Below are positions 24,941-33,471 of a stretch of 37,842 nt of DNA, in pieces. The translations under genes were made by a program, and so were the position numbers. Below the pieces are notes generated by a model. It searched no databases. It was given only the letters and a program-made list of their open reading frames with translations, and was not told where the DNA came from. Positions within the stretch are counted from its first letter, which is position 1. Every line of letters starts with the position of its first letter. This stretch comes from Bacteroidota bacterium. GTDB lineage: Bacteria; Bacteroidota; Ignavibacteria; Ignavibacteriales; SURF-24. Location: the NCBI GenBank assembly GCA_030706145.1, contig JAUZPB010000033.1:1-37842 (forward strand), written 5' to 3'.

Positions 24941-26185
24941 GCTACTACTACTGCTTCCTCCAGGTAAAGAAACTTTTCCGGATAAATAAACTTTTTTCGA
25001 CGGGGATTCTGCTTCTCCATTGTCTTCAAGTGTTACAAAAAATGAGCTGATCTGAGACTGTTCAACGGGTAATTGGTCTAAAGGATAATATTCAACATCT
25101 TGCTTAACATTAAAAGTCCCCATGGAAATTGTCTGATCTTTACTTGTGATCCAAAGCTGATATGCCTGCTTCCCTTTTGTTAAAGGCATATTGTACAGTT
25201 GCAGAACACCTTCTTTACCATCGGCTGAAATTGTAAGCTTACCAGAGGACTTTGTATTGCTTTCTGTCCCTTCTAGATTATACTGCTTTGTTTCTTTAGA
25301 GCTAAGTATTGAAGCTACTTTCTGGTATCTTTCAACTCGTGTAAGTTCATCCCTAAGGCTATTTAACTGAAGCCTTAAGCTTGCTGTCTCTCCTTTACTT
25401 TTTGTAAGCTCCTGGTCTATCTTGTAATATACGCCGCCTGATAATACTAGAGATACAAGAATTCCGCCCAGAAAATATACAAATGCTTTTTTACCGGAAC
25501 CTTTTTCCTTTTCACGCTCCTCATAAAGATTTTCTGTGACTAGTTCGGGCCTTATCTGATTTAACTCTGGCATCCTTGAAAACTCTGCACCAGTTTCTTT
25601 TGCCTGCAAGTCCATTGCTCTATTTTCTTCTTGCCCTTCTGCTTTATCATATGCTTTATCATATATATCGCTTCCCTGAAGTTCATTATATTGAACTTTA
25701 TTGACCAGATCACTTCCATACTCTGGACGTGACTCCGGTGATATAGCCTCAGATAAGGGAATATAATTTGAAAATTTTCTATCCTGAAGATTGCTATGCT
25801 GAGTACTACTATCCTGAATATTATCTCTGCCAGTTTCCTTCGAAGATATTGGCTGATCAGACTTTTCATCTACAGCTTGACTCTTTGTCATTTTCCCGGC
25901 ATCATCCTGTAAATTCATATTGACAACAATAGGCTTTTTTATTGCCTTTGACTCATCTTTCATTCTGTAAAGCTTGCGGGCTACTTTATCTTTTACCTTT
26001 GGATTTGGATGCTCAATTTCCAGTATGGCAGGAATAAGCGCAACAACATTCTGTAAATTTCCAAACTCCTTATCCATTATTCCATTTTCGGAACTTAGAT
26101 ACTTGAAAAACTCTGGATAATCTTCTGCATCCAAACACCCGCTTGAATATGCATATAGAATTTCCTTTAATTTATTTGCATCCAT
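24920..26185 (-). CDS. RskA-type anti-sigma factor
   Basis: The 421-residue protein has a cytoplasmic N-terminal part (1-80) that should bind the sigma factor, a long low-complexity linker (80-230), one membrane helix (about 233-254), a coiled coil (256-290) and a C-terminal RskA-like periplasmic domain (about 300-410) with QAYQLWITSKDQTISMGTF. RskA proteins hold an ECF sigma factor at the membrane until an envelope signal triggers proteolysis. No classic HxxxCxxC zinc motif is present in the N-terminus. The ATG is 3 bases after the sigma factor stop, so they are co-transcribed. The linker is much longer than usual for the family. The tail ends in a run of six Ser. Confidence 0.82.
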   Translation of the reverse strand: MDANKLKEILYAYSSGCLDAEDYPEFFKYLSSENGIMDKEFGNLQNVVALIPAILEIEHPNPKVKDKVARKLYRMKDESKAIKKPIVVNMNLQDDAGKMTKSQAVDEKSDQPISSKETGRDNIQDSSTQHSNLQDRKFSNYIPLSEAISPESRPEYGSDLVNKVQYNELQGSDIYDKAYDKAEGQEENRAMDLQAKETGAEFSRMPELNQIRPELVTENLYEEREKEKGSGKKAFVYFLGGILVSLVLSGGVYYKIDQELTKSKGETASLRLQLNSLRDELTRVERYQKVASILSSKETKQYNLEGTESNTKSSGKLTISADGKEGVLQLYNMPLTKGKQAYQLWITSKDQTISMGTFNVKQDVEYYPLDQLPVEQSQISSFFVTLEDNGEAESPSKKVYLSGKVSLPGGSSSSSSALTVK

Positions 26186-26188
26186 ACT

Positions 26189-26776
26189 TTATATACCTGC
26201 CTGATGTGTCAAATTATCTTTTAGGTTGTTTAGCGCTATTTGAAGTTTCGACTTTATTGTTTGCACGGGAATATTAAGCTTCTCGGCAATTTCTTTCTGC
26301 GTGTAACCTTCATAGAATGCTAAATGAATTACATACTTTTGTGCATCGGTTAGCTTTCCAAGTGAGGATTCAATGTCACTCCTTGACTCAAAGGCTTTCT
26401 TTAGGTCTAACTCTGCTACAGAAGAGGAAATATGAGGTATTATATAGTTGTTCTCATATTCATCATCATATGCCTCTGTAAGAGGATTTGCTGCCCTGTT
26501 TCTTCTTATATAATCAACGGCTTTGTTCCTGGCGAGCAGAATGAGCCAGGAATATACATTACCCCCGGAAAAATTAAAATATTCTACCTTTTTCCATATG
26601 ATCGAAAAAACATCTGCCAGTATTTCTTCTGCAATAGAGTCTCTGGAGACTATCTTTTTGATTAATGAAAATAATAGCGGGCTGTAGCGGTCGTATAATG
26701 TCTCAAGAGCCCGCGAATCATTTGCCGAAATCTTTCGGAATAATTCAATATCTGAAAGGGGTGAATCTGTTATCAC
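26189..26776 (-). CDS. ECF-type sigma factor (SigK/SigL-like)
   Basis: The 195-residue RNA polymerase sigma factor has region 2 (ALETLYDRYSPLLFSLIKKI and WSWLILLARNKAVDYIRR-like helices, about 21-95) and region 4 (LTDAQKYVIHLAFYEGYTQKEIAEKLN and TIKSKLQIALNNLK, about 135-190), with no region 1 or 3. This matches ECF sigmas that partner RskA anti-sigmas. The start is GTG at 26776, chosen as the first plausible start in frame. Target promoters cannot be read from this window. Confidence 0.9.
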   Translation of the reverse strand: MITDSPLSDIELFRKISANDSRALETLYDRYSPLLFSLIKKIVSRDSIAEEILADVFSIIWKKVEYFNFSGGNVYSWLILLARNKAVDYIRRNRAANPLTEAYDDEYENNYIIPHISSSVAELDLKKAFESRSDIESSLGKLTDAQKYVIHLAFYEGYTQKEIAEKLNIPVQTIKSKLQIALNNLKDNLTHQAGI

Positions 26777-26939
26777 GTTGTTAAATTGTTTGTTTCTAAA
26801 TTAAGTGTAAAACTAAAACACTCCCCTTTAAAAATCAAATCTCCAGCTTGCCTGTAAAAGTTTTCTTAAAATCAGTTAAAAATTTCACTTATATTTACAT
26901 ATATCTTTAAATATCTGTGCTATATGGTAGTAAAAAATA

Positions 26940-27671
26940 ATGATTGAAATTAAAGGCCTTTATAAAAACTTCAGAGATAAAAAAGTACTCCAGGGTGTCG
27001 ACTTAAACATTGAGAAGGGAGAAACTATTGTAATAATTGGTAGAAGCGGCGAGGGGAAAAGTGTTTTGCTTAAACATATCGTCGGACTTCTTTTCCCGGA
27101 TAAAGGTTTTGTTAAGGTCGAAGGACAAAACCTTAATGACTTGAGTACTAAGGAGCTATATAAGCTTAGACGGAAATTCGGATTTTTGTTTCAGGGCGCA
27201 GCCTTGTTTGATTCAATGACAGTTGGAGAAAACGTTGGGCTCCCAATTGTTGAGAACAATCCTCACGCTAAAAGATCAGAAATATTTAAAACAGTCGAGG
27301 AAAAACTTAGCCTTGTCGGATTGCCGGATATTCAGAACCTTAAACCAGCTGAACTCTCCGGTGGTATGAAAAAAAGAGTGGGCTTAGCTAGAGCCCTTAT
27401 TACTAATCCAGGCTATATTCTCTATGATGAACCTACTACAGGACTTGACCCGATTATGTCTGACTCGATCGATGAACTCATTAAGGACCTTGGGAAAAAG
27501 CTTAACGTTACCTCTATCGTCGTAACACACGATATGGTTAGCGTTAAAAATGTTGCCGATACAGTAGCCATGCTCCACGAAGGGAAGATATATTTTAAGG
27601 GTGCCCCCGAGGAAATTATGAATTCAAATGACCCAACTATTATTGATTTTATTAAAAGAACAGGTTTCTAG
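26940..27671 (+). CDS. MlaF-like ABC transporter ATP-binding protein
   Basis: The 243-residue ATPase has Walker A GRSGEGKS at 34-41, the ABC signature ELSGGMKKR near 138-146 and Walker B with YILYDEPTTGLDP. The GE residues within the P-loop and the ATGLDP-type end are typical of MlaF/Ttg2A, the ATPase of phospholipid (retrograde) transporters at the outer membrane. No MlaE-type permease or MCE-domain substrate-binding protein sits next to it here; in Bacteroidota the permease gene is often adjacent, so its absence is noted. Other organic-solvent-type ABC ATPases cannot be excluded. Confidence 0.82.
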   Translation: MIEIKGLYKNFRDKKVLQGVDLNIEKGETIVIIGRSGEGKSVLLKHIVGLLFPDKGFVKVEGQNLNDLSTKELYKLRRKFGFLFQGAALFDSMTVGENVGLPIVENNPHAKRSEIFKTVEEKLSLVGLPDIQNLKPAELSGGMKKRVGLARALITNPGYILYDEPTTGLDPIMSDSIDELIKDLGKKLNVTSIVVTHDMVSVKNVADTVAMLHEGKIYFKGAPEEIMNSNDPTIIDFIKRTGF

Positions 27672-27795
27672 CTGACCTGCTTATTTTTTTTGTGTAGCGC
27701 TGTGTATCTTTTGGCAACTCTTTGACCTGCAAAGGCGTTATGTGTGTGTGATTTAAGATAAGAAAAAGAAAATTATTACTTGTGGAATATTACCA

Positions 27796-29148
27796 ATGAG
27801 CAAAACAAAAACGAAATTTATCTGTTCCGAATGTGGCTATGAATCTTTGAGATGGCTTGGAAGGTGCCCTGAATGTGAAGCGTGGAATTCATTTTCTGAG
27901 GAATTGGTCGAAGATGATAAGCTAAAGAACCGCAGCCTAAAAAAACAGACCGTTAAAGCTACACAACTAAAGGATATTGTTTCTGCTGAAGAAGATAGGA
28001 TAAAAACAAATATTGACGAATTTGACCGTGTCTTAGGCGGCGGACTTATGCCAGGCTCTATTGTACTTATTGGCGGCGACCCTGGTATAGGCAAGTCGAC
28101 ACTTGTTATGCAGGCTGCTTCAAAGATAAAAGATAAAGTTCTCTATGTAACAGGCGAGGAATCCAACCGCCAGGTAAAATTGAGAGCCTCCAGACTTAAG
28201 GTCGACTCTGAAAATTTCTATATGCTTGCCGAAACTGAAATGGATAATGTTATCTATACTATGCAGGAACTTAATCCAAGCGTTGTTATTATAGATTCTA
28301 TTCAGACAATGTACCGCTCTGAACTAGATAACGCTCCTGGTACGATAACACAGATAAGAGAATGTACAGCTCAAATTATGCAGCTGGCTAAATCAACTCA
28401 TCAGATCGTAATTCTTATTGGCCATGTTACTAAAGAAGGTATGATAGCTGGACCAAAAGTACTCGAACACGTCGTCGATACGGTCCTTCAGTTCGAGGGT
28501 GAAAGAAATCATAGCTATAGAATTCTTCGCGCACAGAAAAACCGCTTCGGAAGTACGAACGAAATTGGCATCTTTGAAATGCACGATAACGGTCTTACTG
28601 AAGTTTCTAATCCTAGTGAAATATTTTTAAGCGAACGCGACCACCAGTCTACAGGGAGTTCTGTTACATCGAGCATGGAAGGCACACGCCCTATACTGCT
28701 TGAAGTTCAGGCACTTGTTACTCCCTCTAACTTTGGTAACCCACAAAGGGTGGCTACTGGTTTTGACTATAGAAGACTTTCAATCCTTTTAGCTGTACTG
28801 GAAAAAAGAGCTGGATTAAAACTCTCATCTGCCAATGTATTTCTTAATATGGCCGGCGGCGTTAAGATAGATGAGCCAGCTGTTGACCTTGCTGTCTGCT
28901 GCTCTATTGCTTCAAGCCTTTTAGATAGAAATATAAAGAGCAATTATGTCGTTATTGGCGAGGTCGGTCTTGGAGGCGAGGTTAGAAGTATTGGACAGAT
29001 TGAAAAACGTATACAGGAAGCTGAGAAACTTGGCTTTGAGGCTATCATTATTCCAAAGAATAACTTTAAGTCTGTCCAGGGTAAAAAGAACATAAAGATT
29101 GTCCCTGTTGATAACATTCATTCAGCAATAAATACAGTATTACAGTAA
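27796..29148 (+). CDS. radA: DNA repair protein RadA
   Basis: RadA (Sms) is a RecA-like DnaB-type branch migration helicase used in homologous recombination and repair. The 450 residues hold a CxxC...CxxC zinc finger at the N-terminus (FICSECGYES, GRCPECEAW), Walker A GDPGIGKST at about 94-102, the RadA-specific KNRFG motif at about 248-252, and a C-terminal Lon-like domain with GEVGLGGEVRSI. Length and layout are standard. It has 124 bases of upstream spacer with a TATGTGTGTGTGAT stretch (27740-27753) that also appears near cheD. Confidence 0.95.
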   Translation: MSKTKTKFICSECGYESLRWLGRCPECEAWNSFSEELVEDDKLKNRSLKKQTVKATQLKDIVSAEEDRIKTNIDEFDRVLGGGLMPGSIVLIGGDPGIGKSTLVMQAASKIKDKVLYVTGEESNRQVKLRASRLKVDSENFYMLAETEMDNVIYTMQELNPSVVIIDSIQTMYRSELDNAPGTITQIRECTAQIMQLAKSTHQIVILIGHVTKEGMIAGPKVLEHVVDTVLQFEGERNHSYRILRAQKNRFGSTNEIGIFEMHDNGLTEVSNPSEIFLSERDHQSTGSSVTSSMEGTRPILLEVQALVTPSNFGNPQRVATGFDYRRLSILLAVLEKRAGLKLSSANVFLNMAGGVKIDEPAVDLAVCCSIASSLLDRNIKSNYVVIGEVGLGGEVRSIGQIEKRIQEAEKLGFEAIIIPKNNFKSVQGKKNIKIVPVDNIHSAINTVLQ

Positions 29149-29244
29149 AGATAATTGCAAATTTGAACTCCTTTTGATCAAGTTTTCCCCATGGTGAAAA
29201 TATTTTTACATCTAATTTTTATGCAATATTTTAAATATTTTTCA

Positions 29245-29275
29245 TTTGCTTTTTAAAAAATTAGATTTATATTTA
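29245..29275 (+). promoter_or_regulatory. Bacteroidota-type promoter of the RRM gene
   Basis: TTTG (29245-29248) is followed after exactly 19 bases by TATATTTA (29268-29275), matching the -33 TTTG / -7 TAnnTTTG consensus of Bacteroidota sigma-A promoters. The predicted start lies near 29280, just at the hairpin GTGCT-AAA-AGCAC (29279-29291). Confidence 0.65.
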
Positions 29276-29327
29276 AGAGTGCTAAAAGCACAAAATGTTT
29301 CATTAATTATTTTTTAGAGGTATTTTC

Positions 29328-29579
29328 GTGAGTACTAAACTTTTTGTGGGAAGTCTCCCATGGGCTGTAAATGACGAATCATTAAAGTCAACTTTCTCTT
29401 CTTATGGAACAGTCGTTTCGGCAAAAGTTATTACCGATCGCCAGACCGGGAAGTCAAGAGGATTCGGTTTCGTAGAAATGGAGAACGAAACTGATGCCAA
29501 TGCTGCAATTAAAGCTCTTAACGGTAGCCAGTTAAATGGCCGTAATATTATTGTTAACGAAGCGAAACCACAGCGATAA
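29328..29579 (+). CDS. Small RRM-type RNA-binding protein
   Basis: The 83-residue single RRM domain has RNP2 KLFVGSL (4-10) and RNP1 KSRGFGFV (42-49). Such proteins bind single-stranded RNA and are often abundant in Bacteroidota, where they are common in place of CspA-like chaperones; the exact target is unknown. The start is GTG at 29328, preceded by AGAGGT. A leader of about 48 bases with a hairpin and a good terminator make this an independent monocistronic unit. Confidence 0.92.
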   Translation: MSTKLFVGSLPWAVNDESLKSTFSSYGTVVSAKVITDRQTGKSRGFGFVEMENETDANAAIKALNGSQLNGRNIIVNEAKPQR

Positions 29580-29601
29580 AGGTTTCTAATTGTAAGGCAT
29601 T

Positions 29602-29634
29602 AAAAAGCACTCTCGTGAGTGCTTTTTCATTTTT
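29602..29634 (+). terminator. Rho-independent terminator of the RRM gene
   Basis: AAAAAGCACTC (29602-29612) pairs with GAGTGCTTTTT (29617-29627) around the loop TCGT, followed by CATTTTT. The left arm contains AGCACTCT, which is exactly complementary to AGAGTGCT in the 5' leader (29276-29283). Confidence 0.9.
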
Positions 29635-29726
29635 AAAGCATACCTATGGCTTAATTTATTTTCCCTTCTTTCATTTGCACATATTCTTTTTTTTCATAAT
29701 CCCTTTTACTTTCTTTCTTCTAAATC

Positions 29727-32165
29727 TTAGAGAATAAAAGTATTTATTCCTATTACAAATGCGTTATTCTCCCTATGCGTTAGTCTCCATGCCAACTCAA
29801 GACTAAATGGAAATAATACGTGGCCAATATTAAAACCTGCTTCAAGTAGTGGCTTATTCATTGTTATATATCTTATAGGTATTATCTCTTTTGATTTTGC
29901 TGACATATTTGTCCAGGCAGCATCAAAGAAAGTATTTAGCTGGAGCTCCATATCTTTAAGTATTGGAATGCGCGACAATCTGAAAAGTTCATCACGGAAA
30001 TTATGCTCAATATTTATGGCAATGACTTTATCTGCAAAGACTTCGCTTATGCCTACTGTCCTGAATGTGTAATTCTTACCCGTTGCACTTATATTTCCTG
30101 CAAGAGCATATTGCATCTGAAATGGAACTGGTCCATCAGAATAAACACTGTGCAGTCTGTAATTTAAGCTTGCCGCCCTGAAGGTCCCTAAAGTCCCCTG
30201 TATATCGGCATTATACATTACATAATCAAGTAAGCTGCCAATAGCTTTTTTGCTGCTGATGTTTACTCCTCCACCCAAAAGTATATATGCTTTGCCTTCT
30301 GAAACCCTGCGCCTGAAGTAACCATCTTCTATAAAATTTCTGAAATCCAGATTGAAACCAAAATTTATTTCATTGATCTTTGTTTCATATATAGGTGGAT
30401 TATCTCTGTAGTGCCTGCTTTTAGCAAAGAATGAATAATCAGAATGCTTAAATGCTGAATTATCTGTCCTGTCTGTAAAACCTGCATTTAATTTGAGAAT
30501 TGGAAGTACTTCACCTTCCATTTGAAAATTAAATCCATTGGAATAATAATAATCTCTGAAATCATATTTGGCAAGTAGTGCAAGTATTGTTGAGGTAAAT
30601 TCATTGTATGCATCTGAAGATGCAAAAAGTGAATTAATGCGGTTGAAAAAATTTACTGATAAACTGTATGTCCTGTACTTGCCTAAATAATAACTGGCAG
30701 AAAAGAATTGCTTTGCCTTTTTATCTGCAAAACCATATGAGATTTTTCCGTCACTAAAAAGTCTTCTGTCAAAAAGGTTCTCTGCCGCTAAGTCAAAGTC
30801 TAAAGCCCATCCTTCAACCCTGTTGAAATGAAACAGTCCAAGTAAACCGCTTGTTGACACGTTCTCTGAAATTGACATATGTCTTCCAAGAGCCTCTTCT
30901 TTAACCCGGCTCCATATACTTCTTGGTTGCGCCTGAATGCTGTCAATCTGTTTATATGCTTTTATCTCCTCTAAAGAGTTTGGTATTGTCTGAATAGATT
31001 TCCAATAAGACGGGCCTTTTTTATCAGCATCAGGAAGAACTGTAAGTATTGACTTACTAAATAAAGAATCTCCTAAGGGTTCATTTATTCTGTAATTGTA
31101 TAAGACCGAATTTAATTCAAAACCTACCTTGGCCAGCCCAAGTATATTAGCCCTTATATATAAACGGTAATCTATCGGCATATAGATCTGATTTGCATAA
31201 GGCAGGAACTGCTGGAAAATATTTACACGGTCGAATATTCCTCCCGTGTTTGCCGCCCGGTTTAAATCGGCATCTATCCTTATCATATCAAAACTGCTGT
31301 CTGTAATGTAAACATAACCCTGAAACCCTGGATCGGTACTGTTGTCCGGTTCAAAATAAATCTTAAAGACTTTCCTGCTGTCTATTGCCGATGTATCTTC
31401 AATTCTGAAGTAGTAATATTTAAGTGCATTGTCTGATAATGGCCCTGCCATCGGCCGGTTGAAAAATTTTAAGTCATCACTATAAAAGTTCTGTATCAGC
31501 CTTCCGCCTGTTACTGCATTTAAAGATGAGGGAATATTTGAGGTCTGCTTTCTGGCTACTATTAGTTCCTTGTAGTCTCCGGGCTTCCTGTAAAAACCTT
31601 TACTCTGATTTTCAACTATTGCATTTATCCTTAGACCAAGTGAATCCTTTGCGGCTTTAACAGCAACACTTAATGAATTCTGGTTCGATTCAGCCCCCAT
31701 CTCTGTATTTGACCTTATTACACCTTTCGTGTATGCATCGTATTCATAGCTGTCAATGAGCTTTTCTCTTTCTGCTTTTCTTTTTATAGCCTTCTCCATT
31801 ATTTCTATTGCCGGATTTTTACCCGGCAGAATTGTGACCTCTGGCAGATGAATGGAAACAGGATTTAGAAAAAAATCTATATTTTTTTTATCTTCAATTA
31901 GATCTATTATAAGTGTATCGGACTTGAACCCAATTGATGAGGCAATAAGTGTATATCTCCCCTGCGGAAGGTTGATCTGATAACGTCCATGAATATCTGA
32001 CGATGTTCCCCTGGATGTACCCTCTGCTCTGAGATTTGCAAAGGCTAAACGTTGACCGTTAGATCTATTGTAAAAATTCCCTTCAATCTTTATCTGCTGG
32101 GAAAATAAAGTTCTGCTGAAAATAAGTATTAGAAGAAAGAGCCGAACAAAAGGCATATAGATCAT
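29727..32165 (-). CDS. DUF5686 outer-membrane protein with carboxypeptidase-regulatory-like domain
   Basis: The 812-residue protein has a signal peptide (to about residue 22, ...LFSQQ), then a CarboxypepD_reg-like beta-sandwich (about 25-110, with GRYQINLPQGRYTLIASSIGF). A DUF5686 core follows, with a long C-terminal half of alternating aromatic strands ending in aromatic/hydrophobic residues, consistent with an outer-membrane beta barrel. The family is widespread in Bacteroidota and its role is unknown, perhaps import or envelope assembly; no plug domain is evident. Only 52 bases separate it from the divergent gene at 32218. Confidence 0.85.
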   Translation of the reverse strand: MIYMPFVRLFLLILIFSRTLFSQQIKIEGNFYNRSNGQRLAFANLRAEGTSRGTSSDIHGRYQINLPQGRYTLIASSIGFKSDTLIIDLIEDKKNIDFFLNPVSIHLPEVTILPGKNPAIEIMEKAIKRKAEREKLIDSYEYDAYTKGVIRSNTEMGAESNQNSLSVAVKAAKDSLGLRINAIVENQSKGFYRKPGDYKELIVARKQTSNIPSSLNAVTGGRLIQNFYSDDLKFFNRPMAGPLSDNALKYYYFRIEDTSAIDSRKVFKIYFEPDNSTDPGFQGYVYITDSSFDMIRIDADLNRAANTGGIFDRVNIFQQFLPYANQIYMPIDYRLYIRANILGLAKVGFELNSVLYNYRINEPLGDSLFSKSILTVLPDADKKGPSYWKSIQTIPNSLEEIKAYKQIDSIQAQPRSIWSRVKEEALGRHMSISENVSTSGLLGLFHFNRVEGWALDFDLAAENLFDRRLFSDGKISYGFADKKAKQFFSASYYLGKYRTYSLSVNFFNRINSLFASSDAYNEFTSTILALLAKYDFRDYYYSNGFNFQMEGEVLPILKLNAGFTDRTDNSAFKHSDYSFFAKSRHYRDNPPIYETKINEINFGFNLDFRNFIEDGYFRRRVSEGKAYILLGGGVNISSKKAIGSLLDYVMYNADIQGTLGTFRAASLNYRLHSVYSDGPVPFQMQYALAGNISATGKNYTFRTVGISEVFADKVIAINIEHNFRDELFRLSRIPILKDMELQLNTFFDAAWTNMSAKSKEIIPIRYITMNKPLLEAGFNIGHVLFPFSLELAWRLTHRENNAFVIGINTFIL

Positions 32166-32217
32166 CCTGGAAGTAAATTGTTTTTTATTTTAGAATTATA
32201 CTTAAAAAATAAGATTT

Positions 32218-33156
32218 ATGGAACCCCAAATGCCTAAACATGTACTAATAACAGGAGCTACTGGACTAATAGGCCTTCATACAGCAAAGGCACTTATTGG
32301 CCGCGGCGATAAAGTAACTATCTTTTCCCATTCTTTGAATTCAGCTCAAAGGAAAATCCCTGGTGCCGATAAATATGTAAAGTGGAACTCTGAAGATGAA
32401 AAAGACTGGACTGGTTATTTGGAGGGGCAGGATGCCGTTATTCATTTATCTGGAGCACCAGTTATGGCAAAAAGATGGACAGGCCCATATAAGACCGAAA
32501 TCCTTAGCAGCCGCCAGAATTCCACGCATGCTCTTGTAAAGGCTATTGCTTCATTAGATATAAAGCCGGAAGTCTTTATCTGCGCTTCAGCAATTGGATA
32601 TTATGGAACTGCTAAGAGTGGTGAAACCTTTACAGAAAAAAGCCCAGCAGGAAGTGACTTCCTTGCTACAGTATGCAAAGTCTGGGAACGAGAAGCCTCT
32701 ATAGTTGAAAACTACGGTGTTAGACGCGTTAGCCTTAGAACTGGTATTGTACTTGACCTTTCTGGCGGAGCTTTGGCAAAGATGATCACTCCATTTCGTT
32801 ATTTTGCCGGGGGACCACTTGGCCATGGGAAACAGGGCTTTCCCTGGATACATATTGATGATGTGACCTCAATTATTCTTCTGGCATTAGATAATAAATC
32901 CCTAAATGGTCCGGTTAACTTAGTTGCTCCCGAAAAAATTTCGATGAATGAATTTTCCTCTACTCTTGGAAATTTACTTAATAGACCTTCTTGGCTTAAG
33001 GTGCCTGCCCCACTACTCAAAATTTTAATTGGTGAAGGAGAAGAAACTATTACAAAAACTCCATTTGTTAAACCTGAGGTCCTGGAGAATTTTAACTACA
33101 AATTTAAGTTTGAAAACTCCGGGCAGGCCCTGAAAAATATACTCCAGAAAACCTGA
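32218..33156 (+). CDS. TIGR01777 family epimerase-like NAD(P)-binding protein (YfcH)
   Basis: The 312-residue protein has an atypical SDR Rossmann fold with the motif ITGATGLIG (Gly13, Gly16, Gly19) and the signature SSRQNSTHALVKAI. The ICASAIGYYG loop carries the family Ser/Tyr positions, and HIDDV is followed by the DUF1731-like C-terminal region (EGEETITKTPFVKPEVLENF). The family (E. coli YfcH) has unknown substrates. Two starts are possible (32218 or the Met at 32230). The short divergent gap to the DUF5686 gene implies overlapping promoters. Confidence 0.87.
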   Translation: MEPQMPKHVLITGATGLIGLHTAKALIGRGDKVTIFSHSLNSAQRKIPGADKYVKWNSEDEKDWTGYLEGQDAVIHLSGAPVMAKRWTGPYKTEILSSRQNSTHALVKAIASLDIKPEVFICASAIGYYGTAKSGETFTEKSPAGSDFLATVCKVWEREASIVENYGVRRVSLRTGIVLDLSGGALAKMITPFRYFAGGPLGHGKQGFPWIHIDDVTSIILLALDNKSLNGPVNLVAPEKISMNEFSSTLGNLLNRPSWLKVPAPLLKILIGEGEETITKTPFVKPEVLENFNYKFKFENSGQALKNILQKT

Positions 33157-33471
33157 ACCTTATTTTTTTCTCTCTTTAAAAACTCTCCCACTTTTTGAGT
33201 AGGGCATTGGAATTGACGGTCCTGTAAAATTCACTTGAAACAGGTTAGTTAAGAAATATACCTTATCTATGTTGGGTAGGGAAAATCTAGCTTGTCTCTC
33301 TCTTTAGAGAGAAACTTTATTAACAAGATAATCATATCCCGCATCCTCCAAATCAAGACGCTGTTTTTTTAGAAACAAGGACCAATTTGTTAATAAATAG
33401 GACATAAGGTCCGATCTTAGAAAGAGCGCTATTTTTAACTTGAGGTGTAATTTTTTAGGAAGGAAAATTCT
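33157..33471. other. Intergenic spacer before the T9SS-exported protein
   Basis: These 315 bases are mainly AT-rich. Visible structures are the hairpin TCTCTCT-TT-AGAGAGA (33297-33312) and GGACC...GGTCC inverted arms around 33385-33412. A strong ribosome binding site (AGGAAGG) lies just upstream of 33472. No reading frame of note was seen; a 61-codon minus-strand frame was rejected. Confidence 0.5.
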
